Assembly: GCA_001800075.1 (NCBI GenBank)
Contig: MGUR01000053.1
Location: forward strand, 70,659 to 85,919
Length of the DNA stretch: 15,261 bases
Reading direction: 5' to 3'
Origin: Elusimicrobia bacterium RIFCSPLOWO2_01_FULL_59_12
GTDB lineage: Bacteria; Elusimicrobiota; Elusimicrobia; 2-01-FULL-59-12
Part shown: in pieces, positions 1-5,629 of the stretch
How positions within the stretch are numbered: position 1 is the first letter of the stretch
Layout of the letters: each line of letters starts with the position of its first letter
Made by a program: the position numbers and the translations under genes
Notes under the pieces: model-generated
Seen by the model: the letters and a program-made list of their open reading frames with translations, nothing else
What the model was told of the DNA's origin: nothing
Database searches by the model: none

Positions 1-197
1 GGGACTTTCTGCGTGATAATGTAGGCCTCGGCCAGCTGGGTGTGCGGGGGGATGTCGCGCGCGGCCGTCAGGACTTCCACCATCCCGTACGCCGTCGCGA
101 TGGCCTCCTCTTTTTGTTTGAGGTAAAAATTGACGAAGAAAAACGCGAGGACCGCGCTCACCGCCAGCTGGATGACCTTTTTATTTTGAAGGATCAT
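1..197 (-). CDS. cpaB: CpaB/RcpC-like Flp pilus assembly protein, N-terminal part (cut by left edge)
   Basis: The minus-strand frame opens at ATG 197-195 and stays open to the window edge (65 codons plus 2 bases seen). It starts with a short basic n-region and a hydrophobic segment (about residues 8-25), as expected for the single N-terminal membrane anchor of CpaB. The segment VEVLTAARDIPPHTQLAE (about residues 43-60) matches the start of the SAF domain that follows the anchor in CpaB/RcpC proteins. In Tad systems CpaB is a periplasmic assembly factor working with the CpaC/RcpA secretin. The ATG overlaps the TGA of the upstream TadE-like gene (ATGA, 197-194), which implies translational coupling in one operon. 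The rest of the gene, and probably more tad genes, lie to the left. Confidence 0.85.
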   Translation of the reverse strand, partial: MILQNKKVIQLAVSAVLAFFFVNFYLKQKEEAIATAYGMVEVLTAARDIPPHTQLAEAYIITQKV

Positions 198-721
198 GGT
201 TGATAGTTCAGCCTCGCCGTGGCCTTCCCGTGGACCACGAAATAATAGGGGTGCTGCCTGTAGTAATAGAACGGTCCCATCGAGTTAGGGATGGTGCTCT
301 CGCAATTGACCCCGCCCGTCGGTGATATGTACGGACCCATTGTAAGTTTGATGCTGTGCTTCACGAAATAATTGACGAAGGGAAAGGCGCCGATCTCGGC
401 GCAGGCATTGACGGTCACGTTGCTCATGAGCCCCCCGGTGGGCATATCGATGGTGACCTTCCCGTTTTTCATCCCCGCGGTCATCAGTTTGCGCAGCCGC
501 GCTTCATGCGCCGTCCGGTCGCCCGCGCGTCCGTCGCGAACGACCTGGCGCGCGATCGATGAGGCGGCGTAATTGGCGATCAACAGCGCCGTCGCCAGCT
601 GCCCCATCTGTATGAGGCCCAGGACCAACAGCATGAAGACCGGAAACAGCAGAATGGTCTCCGTAGTGGTCTGGCCGCCCGCGGCCTCCGGCGGGCAGGA
701 GTGTCCGTCGCGTGGGATCAC
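194..721 (-). CDS. TadE-like pseudopilin
   Basis: This is a 175-residue protein if translation starts at GTG 721. That start has a GGGAG Shine-Dalgarno-like run 6 bases upstream and begins 28 bases after the Flp pilin stop. The frame also has an upstream TTG at 790, but it would overlap the pilin gene and has no obvious ribosome site. After a 16-residue leader comes GGQTTTETILLF, which fits the prepilin-peptidase pattern G|xxxxE (cleavage after Gly16, Glu at +5). A roughly 22-residue hydrophobic helix follows, then an amphipathic stretch ANYAASSIARQVVRDG. That layout is typical of TadE minor pseudopilins, which are processed and inserted in the inner membrane for Tad pilus assembly. The remaining ~115 residues would be periplasmic and contain two cysteines that could form a disulfide. 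It sits between the Flp pilin and cpaB, a usual Tad order. Confidence 0.8.
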   Translation of the reverse strand: MIPRDGHSCPPEAAGGQTTTETILLFPVFMLLVLGLIQMGQLATALLIANYAASSIARQVVRDGRAGDRTAHEARLRKLMTAGMKNGKVTIDMPTGGLMSNVTVNACAEIGAFPFVNYFVKHSIKLTMGPYISPTGGVNCESTIPNSMGPFYYYRQHPYYFVVHGKATARLNYQP

Positions 722-749
722 ATCGCACTCCCGGGGAGCCCGCGGTTTC

Positions 750-935
750 CTACGGATTATCCGCGCCCGCGCGCTCGATGCCGGACGCAATTTTTCCGAC
801 TTTATCGCTGAGTTTCGGTTTGATCTGGTCCCAAAAAACGACGAGCGCCAGCGATACAGCGATCGCCAGAATGATGATGTACTCGGTCGTCCCCTGGCCT
901 TTCTGGTTCTTTAAGCAACTCAGGTACCGTTTCAT
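750..935 (-). CDS. Flp-type major pilin
   Basis: A 61-residue protein, a typical size for Flp/Fap pilins. The start at ATG 935 is well supported by a near-perfect AAGGAGG Shine-Dalgarno (about 949-943) followed by a short A-rich spacer. The leader ends KNQKG|QGTTEY, the Flp prepilin cleavage motif G|xxxxEY (cleavage after Gly13, Glu18-Tyr19). A hydrophobic helix IIILAIAVSLALVVF follows, and a short polar tail. After cleavage by the TadV/CpaA-type peptidase the ~48-residue pilin would polymerise into the Tad pilus. The strong ribosome site and the dedicated promoter box upstream fit a highly expressed structural subunit. TadE-like and CpaB genes follow on the same strand. Confidence 0.88.
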   Translation of the reverse strand: MKRYLSCLKNQKGQGTTEYIIILAIAVSLALVVFWDQIKPKLSDKVGKIASGIERAGADNP

Positions 936-1002
936 TTTTGTCCTCCTTGGATAGGTCTTTCGGCTTTGAAACTTTAGACCCTGCTTTGAGTCTAACCGAC
1001 AA

Positions 1003-1031
1003 CTGTTACGCTGTTGTTACGGCCGTGTTAA
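1003..1031 (-). promoter_or_regulatory. Putative promoter/operator box for the Flp pilin-tadE-cpaB unit
   Basis: Read on the minus strand, TTAACA (1031-1026) is followed by 17 bases and TAACAG (1008-1003). The 11-base core TTAACAC-N4-GTAA (conserved bases at 1031-1025 and 1020-1017) recurs upstream of the FlgD-like gene (3565) and of tadG (3658), in the same orientation relative to each gene. The distance from the box start to the pilin ATG is 96 bases; for the FlgD-like gene it is 95. The hexamers and 17-base spacing resemble a sigma70 promoter with a poor -10. A regulator site built on repeated GTAAC is an equally good reading. The box lies in the 137-base gap between the upstream pilin-like gene and the Flp pilin. 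Confidence 0.5.
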
Positions 1032-1072
1032 TTTTAGGTAAAACGGAGAGGCGGGGAAGAACAAGGGCGCAG

Positions 1073-1309
1073 CTAATCCTTGGCGATTTGTTCCGCGGCG
1101 TTTTGGCTCATGTTTTTGACCGCCCCGGAGCGTCCCTCATGGGGGGCGAAGCGGTTAAAAATCCAGATGCCGATGGTCGTCAGGATGGCCAGCATCAGGA
1201 TGTACTCGGTGACGGTCTGCCCAGCGATACAGGGCGACACGGGGACACGGCCACTGCAGTTTCTACGCGTCTCCGCGTCTTCGCGTCTCCGCGTCAAGCT
1301 GTTCACCAC
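1073..1309 (-). CDS. Second small Flp/TadE-type pilin-like protein with repeat-encoded leader
   Basis: A 78-residue frame starting at GTG 1309 (a second GTG follows directly). The start overlaps the stop of the PorV-like gene by 7 bases, so coupled translation is likely. The core IAG|QTVTEYILMLAILTTI fits the G|xxxxEY prepilin site (cleavage after Gly30, Glu35-Tyr36) followed by a hydrophobic helix of about 16 residues and a 25-residue polar tail. The mature product would be about 48 residues, like Flp pilins. The leader is odd: it is Arg-rich (LTRRREDAETRRN) and is encoded by a dispersed GACGCGGAGACGCGG-type inverted repeat (1236-1295). It may be a minor pilin or a pilin associated with the PorV/FlgD unit. 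The start is uncertain because the repeat has no clear ribosome site. Confidence 0.7.
   Translation of the reverse strand: MVNSLTRRREDAETRRNCSGRVPVSPCIAGQTVTEYILMLAILTTIGIWIFNRFAPHEGRSGAVKNMSQNAAEQIAKD
1236..1295 (-). repeat. GACGCGGAGAC-type imperfect inverted repeat inside the pilin leader
   Basis: On the minus strand a purine-rich arm of GACGCGGAGAC/GACGCGAAGAC units (1295-1265) is followed, after a short spacer, by a pyrimidine-rich arm CCGTGTCCCCGTGTC (1250-1236). The arms are partly complementary, so the RNA could fold. The same element, in the same orientation relative to its gene, is at 4818-4947 in the leader of the second TadE-like gene; the stretch GACACGGGGACACGG is shared exactly. 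A 12-base near-identical stretch, CACYGCAGTTTC, occurs at 1252-1263 and 1307-1318 around the purine arm. It could be a duplication left by insertion. Confidence 0.7.
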
Positions 1310-2349
1310 CGCAGTTTCACCGTCATCGTATGCGAGATTCCCAGCGCTCCGAAAGGGGCCATGCCGTAATCGAACAGCAGGTGCAGCGTTTTGAACTGGG
1401 GCGGGCGGTAGGCGAAGCCGGCGCCGAGAGACAGGCCGGCCAGTGAACCCTTGCGAAAGGCCGTGATCCCGCTGTCGAGAGAATCATCGACCTCGTCGCG
1501 CGATTGGTAGCCCGCGCGCACCGCGGCGCCCTGCAGTTCGGGAAATTTGTATTCCGCGCCCGCCGCCATGCGCAGGGGCGCGTCATCGGCGTAGCCGATC
1601 GCAAAGCCGCCCGTGAGCGCCCGAATAAAGGTGTAGGAGGCGCCGGCCGTCAGCAGTTTGGGAAAGTCGGCCTTGCCGGTGGACAGGTTTTGGGCGCTGA
1701 CTCCCACGCGCAGGTTCTCGTTGGGGAGGAGCAGGAGTCCCGCGTCAACGGCGGCGTTCTGGTACTGCGTGTCGGCGATCTTTTCCTGCACGATCTTCAG
1801 CGCGCCTCCGATGTAAAGATCGGCGCCTCCTTCCTCCCGGGACCGGAGTTGGCGGCCGTACCCGATGCTGGCCGCCAGGTCATAGAACGTAAAATCTCCC
1901 GTGTGGTTGCCTAGCGCGTCCCGGCCTTCCAATTTATCAGGGGCCAGGTAAAAAATATTGGCGGCGACGGCGCCCCGGTCCAGCGGGTGGGCGAAGGCCA
2001 CGTTCTCGACGCTCACGTCTTGGTAGTACGCGATATGCGTGCCGGATAATTCATGGGTGTCCAGGCGTCCCAGCGCGGCGGGGTTCCAGCGCATCGCTTC
2101 GGTCCCCTCCGCCATCGACACGATCGCGGGCCCCAGGGCGAGCCCGCGGGCGTCCGTCGGGATCTTCAAGAAGGCGCCGGCGGAGGTCCCGGCGCTGTCG
2201 GAAATAGCGAAGGAAGCACAAGGTAAAAGGAAAAGTATTAAAAACGCCGTCATTCCGGCGGTCGTAAGCCGGAATCCAGTGGCGTTGACGTCGCTGGACC
2301 CCGGCTTTCGCCGGGGTGACGTCAAAGTCCATTTTCCCTGGTTATTCAT
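1303..2349 (-). CDS. PorV/PorQ-family (UPF0164-like) outer-membrane beta-barrel protein
   Basis: A 348-residue frame. Just after a signal peptide it carries SAGAFLKIPTDARGLALG and then EGTEAMRWNPAALG, the recognisable N-terminal hallmark of the PorV/PorQ/UPF0164 barrel family (xxFLkIg-aRalamG, A-x-x-WNPAgL). The rest alternates Gly/aromatic beta-strand-like segments and ends in a strand with a C-terminal aromatic residue (KLRW), as in outer-membrane proteins. The ATG at 2349 overlaps the upstream FlgD-like stop (ATGA), supporting this start. The first 32 residues, however, are encoded by a dispersed double-hairpin repeat. An internal ATG at 2253 begins a classic signal peptide (MTAFLILFLLPCASFA) and is a possible alternative start. 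PorV proteins in type IX systems act as surface shuttles/anchors; no other type IX gene is visible here, so its role is open. Confidence 0.85.
   Translation of the reverse strand: MNNQGKWTLTSPRRKPGSSDVNATGFRLTTAGMTAFLILFLLPCASFAISDSAGTSAGAFLKIPTDARGLALGPAIVSMAEGTEAMRWNPAALGRLDTHELSGTHIAYYQDVSVENVAFAHPLDRGAVAANIFYLAPDKLEGRDALGNHTGDFTFYDLAASIGYGRQLRSREEGGADLYIGGALKIVQEKIADTQYQNAAVDAGLLLLPNENLRVGVSAQNLSTGKADFPKLLTAGASYTFIRALTGGFAIGYADDAPLRMAAGAEYKFPELQGAAVRAGYQSRDEVDDSLDSGITAFRKGSLAGLSLGAGFAYRPPQFKTLHLLFDYGMAPFGALGISHTMTVKLRW
2249..2320. repeat. Dispersed GTCATTCC double-hairpin repeat, full copy, within the PorV-like gene start
   Basis: The element begins GTCATTCC and ends GGGGTGAC, so its ends are approximately inverted. 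It holds two strong hairpins: ATTCCGGC/GCCGGAAT with an 8-base loop, and CCCCGGC/GCCGGGG with a TTTC loop. They are joined by a CCAG/CTGG-flanked middle. This is the widespread intergenic REP-like family seen in many bacterial genomes. Here it lies inside the coding frame and encodes a hydrophilic N-terminal extension ahead of the signal peptide. A shorter copy is at 3592-3655. Confidence 0.8.
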
Positions 2350-3470
2350 GGGATTACCGCCAGTTTCTTGACGGTCTGCAGCGTGCCTTCGGAATCTTCT
2401 TCGCGGACGACGTAGTAATAAAGGCCCCGCCCGACTTTCCGGCCGGCTTCATTGGCGGCGTCCCAGTGGAACGTCACGACGTTCCCGGTGACCAGGTTGG
2501 GGAAGGTCTCATCCCGCACCAAATCGCCGGCCAGCGTGTAGATCTTCAAGGTGATCGTGGCGTTGTTGCGAACGGCGAGAAACTGGAAGGTCGCCTGGCC
2601 GTTGCGGACCGGGTTGGGATAAACGGAAACGTTGGCCTCAAAAAGCTTGTCCGGGCTTGAGGTCAGGCTGGCCAGCGACTGGATGGTGGCCGACCGGGTC
2701 CGCGTGATGGCCGCGTCCGAACTGAGGGGATCGTTGGCGTTGAGCACGATCGTGTAGATGCCCAGGGGGACCGGGCGCCCGTTGTCGTCCAAACCATCCC
2801 AGAGCAGGCTGTTGGTCCGGATGGCTTCGCCGAACTGCGGTGAGTTCGAAAGCAAGGTCCGGACGGTGACGTTGAAGGCGTTTTTGGCTTCGATCGTCAC
2901 CAGCGAATCCTTGGCCAGGGCGTAGGAAATTTGGTAGGGGAGCGCGGGGTTCATATTGGCGTCAAAGCTCGGGGACACGTTGACGCCGTGGATGTCCACC
3001 GAGGTGATCTGCAGCAGGGGGGGAATCGTGAAGCTGTTCGGGGTCGCTCCGCTGGTCTGTTCGACGATGACCTGATAATTGCCGTTTTGCCGCCCGACGT
3101 CCCCTCCCACCAGCCAGAGCGCGTTCCAGAAAATGGTGTAGGAACCGGCGGCCAGCCCGTTCTGCTGGATCGAGGCCACCAAATTTTCCGGGCCCGGCAC
3201 GTCCGAGACGTCGATCAGGCGGTGAACATGCACCTCGATGCTGGCGAGTTCGTCGATCGTGAACTGCACGGTGGTCCCCGCGGGGGTCCCGATCGTTTCA
3301 TAAGGGATGGTGTAATTCTGGAGGAAGGCGTTGGTCACGGTCGCCTGGGCCGGCGGCAATGCAAAATAAACAATGCAAAACGCAAAAGGGAAAAGGGGCC
3401 CCCTTTTAAAGAAACCGGTTCTTTTCATTGGTGTGAGTTGATTCTTCATCTTTAATTTTGCCTTTTGCAT
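2346..3470 (-). CDS. Secreted FlgD-like Ig-repeat protein with type IX-like C-terminal domain
   Basis: A 374-residue protein with a signal peptide (hydrophobic core about residues 26-38, then PPAQA). It contains three FlgD-like Ig units, each ending in a W-x-G/A ... G-x-Y-type hairpin: around 110-137; WDGLDDNGRPVPLGIY at 224-239; and HWDAANEAGRKVGRGLYYY at 335-353. The last unit is preceded by VYPNP (283-287), the motif that introduces type IX-sorting/FlgD C-terminal domains, and ends with a KKLAVIP strand. This predicts a cell-surface or secreted adhesin/scaffold that may pair with the adjacent PorV-like barrel; the two genes overlap by ATGA. The first ATG is 3470; ATGs at 3449 and 3428 are also in frame. 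The one at 3428 (MKRTGFF) gives a more normal signal peptide. The signal-peptide region is built from a TTTTGCATTTTGCA inverted repeat. Confidence 0.85.
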   Translation of the reverse strand: MQKAKLKMKNQLTPMKRTGFFKRGPLFPFAFCIVYFALPPAQATVTNAFLQNYTIPYETIGTPAGTTVQFTIDELASIEVHVHRLIDVSDVPGPENLVASIQQNGLAAGSYTIFWNALWLVGGDVGRQNGNYQVIVEQTSGATPNSFTIPPLLQITSVDIHGVNVSPSFDANMNPALPYQISYALAKDSLVTIEAKNAFNVTVRTLLSNSPQFGEAIRTNSLLWDGLDDNGRPVPLGIYTIVLNANDPLSSDAAITRTRSATIQSLASLTSSPDKLFEANVSVYPNPVRNGQATFQFLAVRNNATITLKIYTLAGDLVRDETFPNLVTGNVVTFHWDAANEAGRKVGRGLYYYVVREEDSEGTLQTVKKLAVIP

Positions 3471-3479
3471 TTTGCATTC
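3357..3479 (-). repeat. TGCAAAATGCAAAAGG inverted repeat spanning the FlgD-like gene start
   Basis: On the minus strand the left arm (3479-3451) contains TGCAAAATGCAAAAGG. The right arm (3396-3357) contains CCCTTTTGCGTTTTGCATTG, which is complementary to it except for one mismatch and is extended by another TTTTGCATTG. The arms are separated by about 50 bases that hold the two downstream candidate ATGs. The left arm supplies an AAAAGG run that could serve as ribosome site for ATG 3449. The right arm encodes the hydrophobic core of the signal peptide (PFAFCIVYFAL). The architecture, purine arm then pyrimidine arm in the gene's direction, is the same as in the repeats at 1236-1295 and 4818-4947, although the sequence differs. 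Confidence 0.65.
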
Positions 3480-3481
3480 AT

Positions 3482-3499
3482 GTGGGCCGCCAGGCCCAC
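3482..3499. other. Perfect 7-bp hairpin in the 5' leader of the FlgD-like gene
   Basis: GTGGGCC (3482-3488), loop GCCA, GGCCCAC (3493-3499). A further GGTGGGCC at 3501-3508 could compete for pairing. The hairpin lies 12 bases upstream of ATG 3470, inside the transcript expected from the promoter box at 3537-3565. It is not followed by a T-run, so it does not look like an intrinsic terminator. It would obstruct initiation at ATG 3470 and thus slightly favours the downstream starts at 3449/3428. Confidence 0.4.
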
Positions 3500-3536
3500 G
3501 GGTGGGCCGTTCTTACCATGGGAGTTTAGCGGGTAA

Positions 3537-3565
3537 CTGTTACAGATGTATTACGGAGGTGTTAA
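3537..3565 (-). promoter_or_regulatory. Putative promoter/operator box for the FlgD-PorV-pilin unit
   Basis: On the minus strand TTAACA (3565-3560), 17 bases, then TAACAG (3542-3537). The box contains the core TTAACAC-N4-GTAA, identical to that ahead of the Flp pilin and tadG. The distance to ATG 3470 is 95 bases, one less than at the pilin. A perfect palindrome GTAAC-T-GTTAC (3533-3543) overlaps the -10-like end and could be an operator half. There is no other obvious promoter in this divergent region for the minus strand. Confidence 0.5.
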
Positions 3566-3591
3566 AAATGGGTTAAATCGGCGCCCCCCCC

Positions 3592-3655
3592 GTCATTCCC
3601 CGCGGCCATTAGCGGGGAATCCAGTCCCGGCCATGCCTGGATTCCCGCCGTCAAG
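3592..3655. repeat. Dispersed GTCATTCC double-hairpin repeat, shorter copy, intergenic
   Basis: Begins GTCATTCC and ends in CCGTCAAG. Two stems are visible: TTCCCCGC/GCGGGGAA with an 8-base loop, and GGAATCCAG/CTGGATTCC with a 12-base loop. It belongs to the same family as 2249-2320 but lacks the last hairpin. It separates the two divergent promoter boxes (3537-3565 and 3658-3686) and may insulate them or simply be parasitic. Confidence 0.75.
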
Positions 3656-3657
3656 AT

Positions 3658-3686
3658 TTAACACGCATGTAACATTAAGGTGTTAT
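3658..3686 (+). promoter_or_regulatory. Putative promoter/operator box for the tadG-tadE2 unit
   Basis: TTAACA (3658-3663), 17 bases, TGTTAT (3681-3686), with TTATAC two bases further as a better -10. The core TTAACAC-GCAT-GTAAC matches the two minus-strand boxes. TAACAC and GTGTTA also form an inverted pair across the site. The distance to the tadG ATG is 56 bases, shorter than the 95-96 bases at the other two boxes. The remaining intergenic DNA before the ATG shows no strong Shine-Dalgarno. Confidence 0.5.
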
Positions 3687-3713
3687 ACATAGGGCGTCCG
3701 AAGTACAAATTTT

Positions 3714-4811
3714 ATGAACGCACTGAAAAGGAACAGCGGACAATTTGTTCCGTTCGCCGCCATGGCCATGTTCACCATGGTGATTTTCTTGATCGCCGTG
3801 GTCAATGTGTACACGGTGTCCCGCGCCAAGCTCAAGGTCCAGAACCTCGCCGACGCCGCGGCCTTGAACCTCGCTTCCCAGCAGGCCCAGGCCTACAACC
3901 TCGTGGCGGATAAAAACGAATGGCTGAACCACATGATGAAAGACGTTCCCAGCCCCAACGATTCGGGCGCTTCCGCCGAATATAAGGACTGCAGCGCGTT
4001 CGATGGGGTGATCGGGGCGGGCAAGCCGCTTCCGGGTATTTCCTGCGTGGAAAACGACCTTCCAATAGGCAACGGCGATGTGGGTAGGTTGGTAAGTAGG
4101 AGGGCTCCGGTTTTAAAGCGGCACGTCTTTTGGTCCCGCGACGGCGCCATCAACTACGCCATGGTCATCCGCACCGTCAACCAGGCGCAGAAATTATTCG
4201 TCCAGGCCTACAACTCGTTTCTCGGGGCCGAGGCCGGCGGCACGCAATCCGGCAACGCGGCGCCGCGCAACTTCACCGCGCTCCTGAAAGAGGACATCCC
4301 CGACCTGCAGGATCCTTCCATCCGCCTGGTGGCCTGGAATTCGGCCAACGGCGAGTCCGCCGCGAGACAGCAAACGGACTCCTGGGAGAATCAACCGCCC
4401 GATGGGCTCGCCATGCAGGCTCACATGGCGCCGCTCGAGTTCAAGGTGGATCACGACATCCCCGTGCGCTTCTATCTTTCAAATGGCAGCAAGATCGAAG
4501 CCAGGACGTTCAGCCAGCTCTTATATGATTGCGTGGATTGGAGAACGGGTGACAGTGAATATGGCCGCTGCGGTCCCATGCACGCGACCGGGGAACCGAA
4601 GGAGCCCGTGGGTTGGATGAAGCCGGTAGAAAACGCGAGGCTTCGGGTGAACAACACCCACCGCACCGGCGTGGGCGTTCGGGTCGAAAAAAAGGTCCCC
4701 CTGCCGGTCCTGGGGAGGAGCAAAATCGTGCACGCCGAAGCCAAAGCCTATATCGTCGAAGGAACCGGCGCGAACTTCAAACCCACCTACTGGGTGAAAT
4801 TGGGAAACTAA
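3714..4811 (+). CDS. TadG-like Flp pilus-assembly protein (TadE/G-like N-terminus)
   Basis: A 365-residue protein. It opens with basic residues, GQF, and a hydrophobic helix at about 13-32. SRAKLKVQNLADAAALNLAS follows at about 36-55, the hallmark of the Tad/TadG N-terminal domain (helix, then L-Q-x-A-A-D-A-A-A-L). There is no prepilin G|xxxxE site, so it should stay as an N-terminally anchored inner-membrane protein with a ~310-residue periplasmic domain. That domain has Cys pairs (for example CSAF and SCVEN near residues 93-112, and CVDW and GRCGP near 273-287) that could be disulfide-bonded. No von Willebrand domain is evident, unlike longer TadG proteins. ATG 3714 is the first start, although its ribosome site is weak. 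A TadE-like gene follows after 36 bases. Confidence 0.8.
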   Translation: MNALKRNSGQFVPFAAMAMFTMVIFLIAVVNVYTVSRAKLKVQNLADAAALNLASQQAQAYNLVADKNEWLNHMMKDVPSPNDSGASAEYKDCSAFDGVIGAGKPLPGISCVENDLPIGNGDVGRLVSRRAPVLKRHVFWSRDGAINYAMVIRTVNQAQKLFVQAYNSFLGAEAGGTQSGNAAPRNFTALLKEDIPDLQDPSIRLVAWNSANGESAARQQTDSWENQPPDGLAMQAHMAPLEFKVDHDIPVRFYLSNGSKIEARTFSQLLYDCVDWRTGDSEYGRCGPMHATGEPKEPVGWMKPVENARLRVNNTHRTGVGVRVEKKVPLPVLGRSKIVHAEAKAYIVEGTGANFKPTYWVKLGN

Positions 4812-4817
4812 ACGGCA

Positions 4818-4947
4818 GACACGGGGACACGGAGACGCGGAGAAACTATGACACGGAGACATGGCGAAACAGCGACACGGCGACGCGGGGAAAACCGGGA
4901 AGTTATCTCCGCGTCCTTTCTTCCCCGCGTCTTTGCGTCTCCGCGTC
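4818..4947 (+). repeat. GACACGGGGACACGG-type imperfect inverted repeat in the tadE2 leader
   Basis: A purine-rich arm (4818-4846, GACACGG and GACGCGG units) is continued by degenerate copies to about 4900. A pyrimidine-rich arm CTCCGCGTC ... CCCCGCGTCTTTGCGTC (4907-4947) follows. The arms can pair, for example GACGCGGAG with CTCCGCGTC. It shares GACACGGGGACACGG exactly with 1236-1250. The element supplies the only Shine-Dalgarno-like GGAGA before ATG 4848 and the whole prepilin-type leader of the downstream protein. Confidence 0.7.
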
Positions 4948-5543
4948 GATGTGAAGGTCAAGGCACGGCCGAAATCCTGCTGATGCTTCCGCTCTTCGTC
5001 ATTCTCGCGGGCGGGGCGCTGTGCATCGGATACATGTGCTGGCAGGGGCTGAAAGTCCAGCAGGCCGCCAACCTCGCCGCCCGCATGCAGGGGCAGCAGC
5101 GCGTCGGCGGCGGGACCACCGTGACAAATATCAATGTGGAAAACGGGCTCACCGGCACCGGCGACCGCGCCCCGACCCGGGAAGAGGCTCAGCGGATGGT
5201 AACCGACATCAACGCGTTGAACGGGCACCGGGCGGGAACTCCGCCCGGAGGCGTGTACGGGGATTTTTACAAGGCCGTCAGGAACATGTTCGGCGTCAAA
5301 GAGGGGAGGCGGCTGTTTGTCCCGCCGCCGCACCGGGGCGCCAACACCGACGCCGTGAAGGTCGTGCGCGTGCTCAAGCCGCCAAAAATCTTGGATCTGC
5401 AGTTGAAGCCGGTCCTGCTGGAGGCCTACGCGTACGGGGGCGAGGATACCCGGATGTACGGGCTCCCGCGCTGGGGCGGGACCGGCGTTGATCCGACCAC
5501 GCCCTTTTACAAGACCGCCATCCCCCGCGGCAGCGAACCCTGA
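4848..5543 (+). CDS. Second TadE-like pseudopilin with repeat-encoded leader
   Basis: A 231-residue frame from ATG 4848. The motif EG|QGTAEILLMLPLFVILAG (G|xxxxE with cleavage after Gly37, Glu at +5, then a hydrophobic helix of about 20 residues) identifies a TadE-like pseudopilin. The segment GLKVQQAANLAARMQGQQ after the helix resembles the amphipathic post-helix segment of TadE/TadG proteins. The 37-residue leader is much longer than usual and is Arg/Ser-rich because it is translated from a dispersed repeat. No convincing start codon lies between the repeat and the cleavage site. The remaining ~170 residues would be periplasmic; I recognise no domain in them. The gene is co-oriented with tadG, with a 36-base gap, so they probably share an operon. 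Confidence 0.72.
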   Translation: MTRRHGETATRRRGENREVISASFLPRVFASPRRCEGQGTAEILLMLPLFVILAGGALCIGYMCWQGLKVQQAANLAARMQGQQRVGGGTTVTNINVENGLTGTGDRAPTREEAQRMVTDINALNGHRAGTPPGGVYGDFYKAVRNMFGVKEGRRLFVPPPHRGANTDAVKVVRVLKPPKILDLQLKPVLLEAYAYGGEDTRMYGLPRWGGTGVDPTTPFYKTAIPRGSEP

Positions 5544-5550
5544 CGGCGGG

Positions 5551-5596
5551 AAAAAAGCAAAAGATAGAAGGATAAAGGAAAAGGGAAAAAGGGAGG
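5551..5596. repeat. Purine-rich AAAAGGGAAAA tract after tadE2
   Basis: A 46-base run of only A and G apart from one C and two T. It is built from AAAAG, AAGG and AAGGGAAA units. Similar GGAAAAG/AAAAGGG stretches occur in the repeat at 3380-3397 and near 2221-2235. I take it as a degenerate arm of the same kind of dispersed repeat. No gene is seen in 5544-5627. Confidence 0.4.
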
Positions 5597-5607
5597 TGGG
5601 CTTGATT

Positions 5608-5629
5608 AAAAAAAGCCGGCCTCTTTTTT
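5608..5629. terminator. Weak candidate bidirectional terminator between convergent genes
   Basis: An A-run, then GCCGGCC, then a T-run: AAAAAAG (5609-5615) can pair with CTTTTTT (5623-5629) around a 7-base loop. The position between the convergent tadE2 (ends 5543) and DUF5615 gene (ends 5628) suits a two-way terminator. The stem is nearly all A-T and it overlaps the DUF5615 stop codon, so confidence is low. Confidence 0.3.

Noticed and set aside
719..790. TTG start at 790 for the first TadE-like gene
   Set aside because: It would overlap the pilin gene by 41 bases and lacks a ribosome site, whereas GTG 721 has GGGAG at proper spacing and gives a normal 16-residue prepilin leader.
3555..3574. 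Strong GGAGG plus ATG-GGT-TAA mini-ORF on the plus strand
   Set aside because: A good ribosome site is followed by only two sense codons. The GGAGGTGTTAA bases are part of the minus-strand promoter box, so the resemblance is probably accidental.
4818..4947. Possible CRISPR-like or tandem array
   Set aside because: Units are short, degenerate and without regular spacers; the structure is a purine/pyrimidine inverted repeat.
4521..5333. 270-codon minus-strand frame opposite tadG/tadE2
   Set aside because: It spans two convincing plus-strand genes and the repeat between them; Pro/Arg/His-rich composition and no family match.
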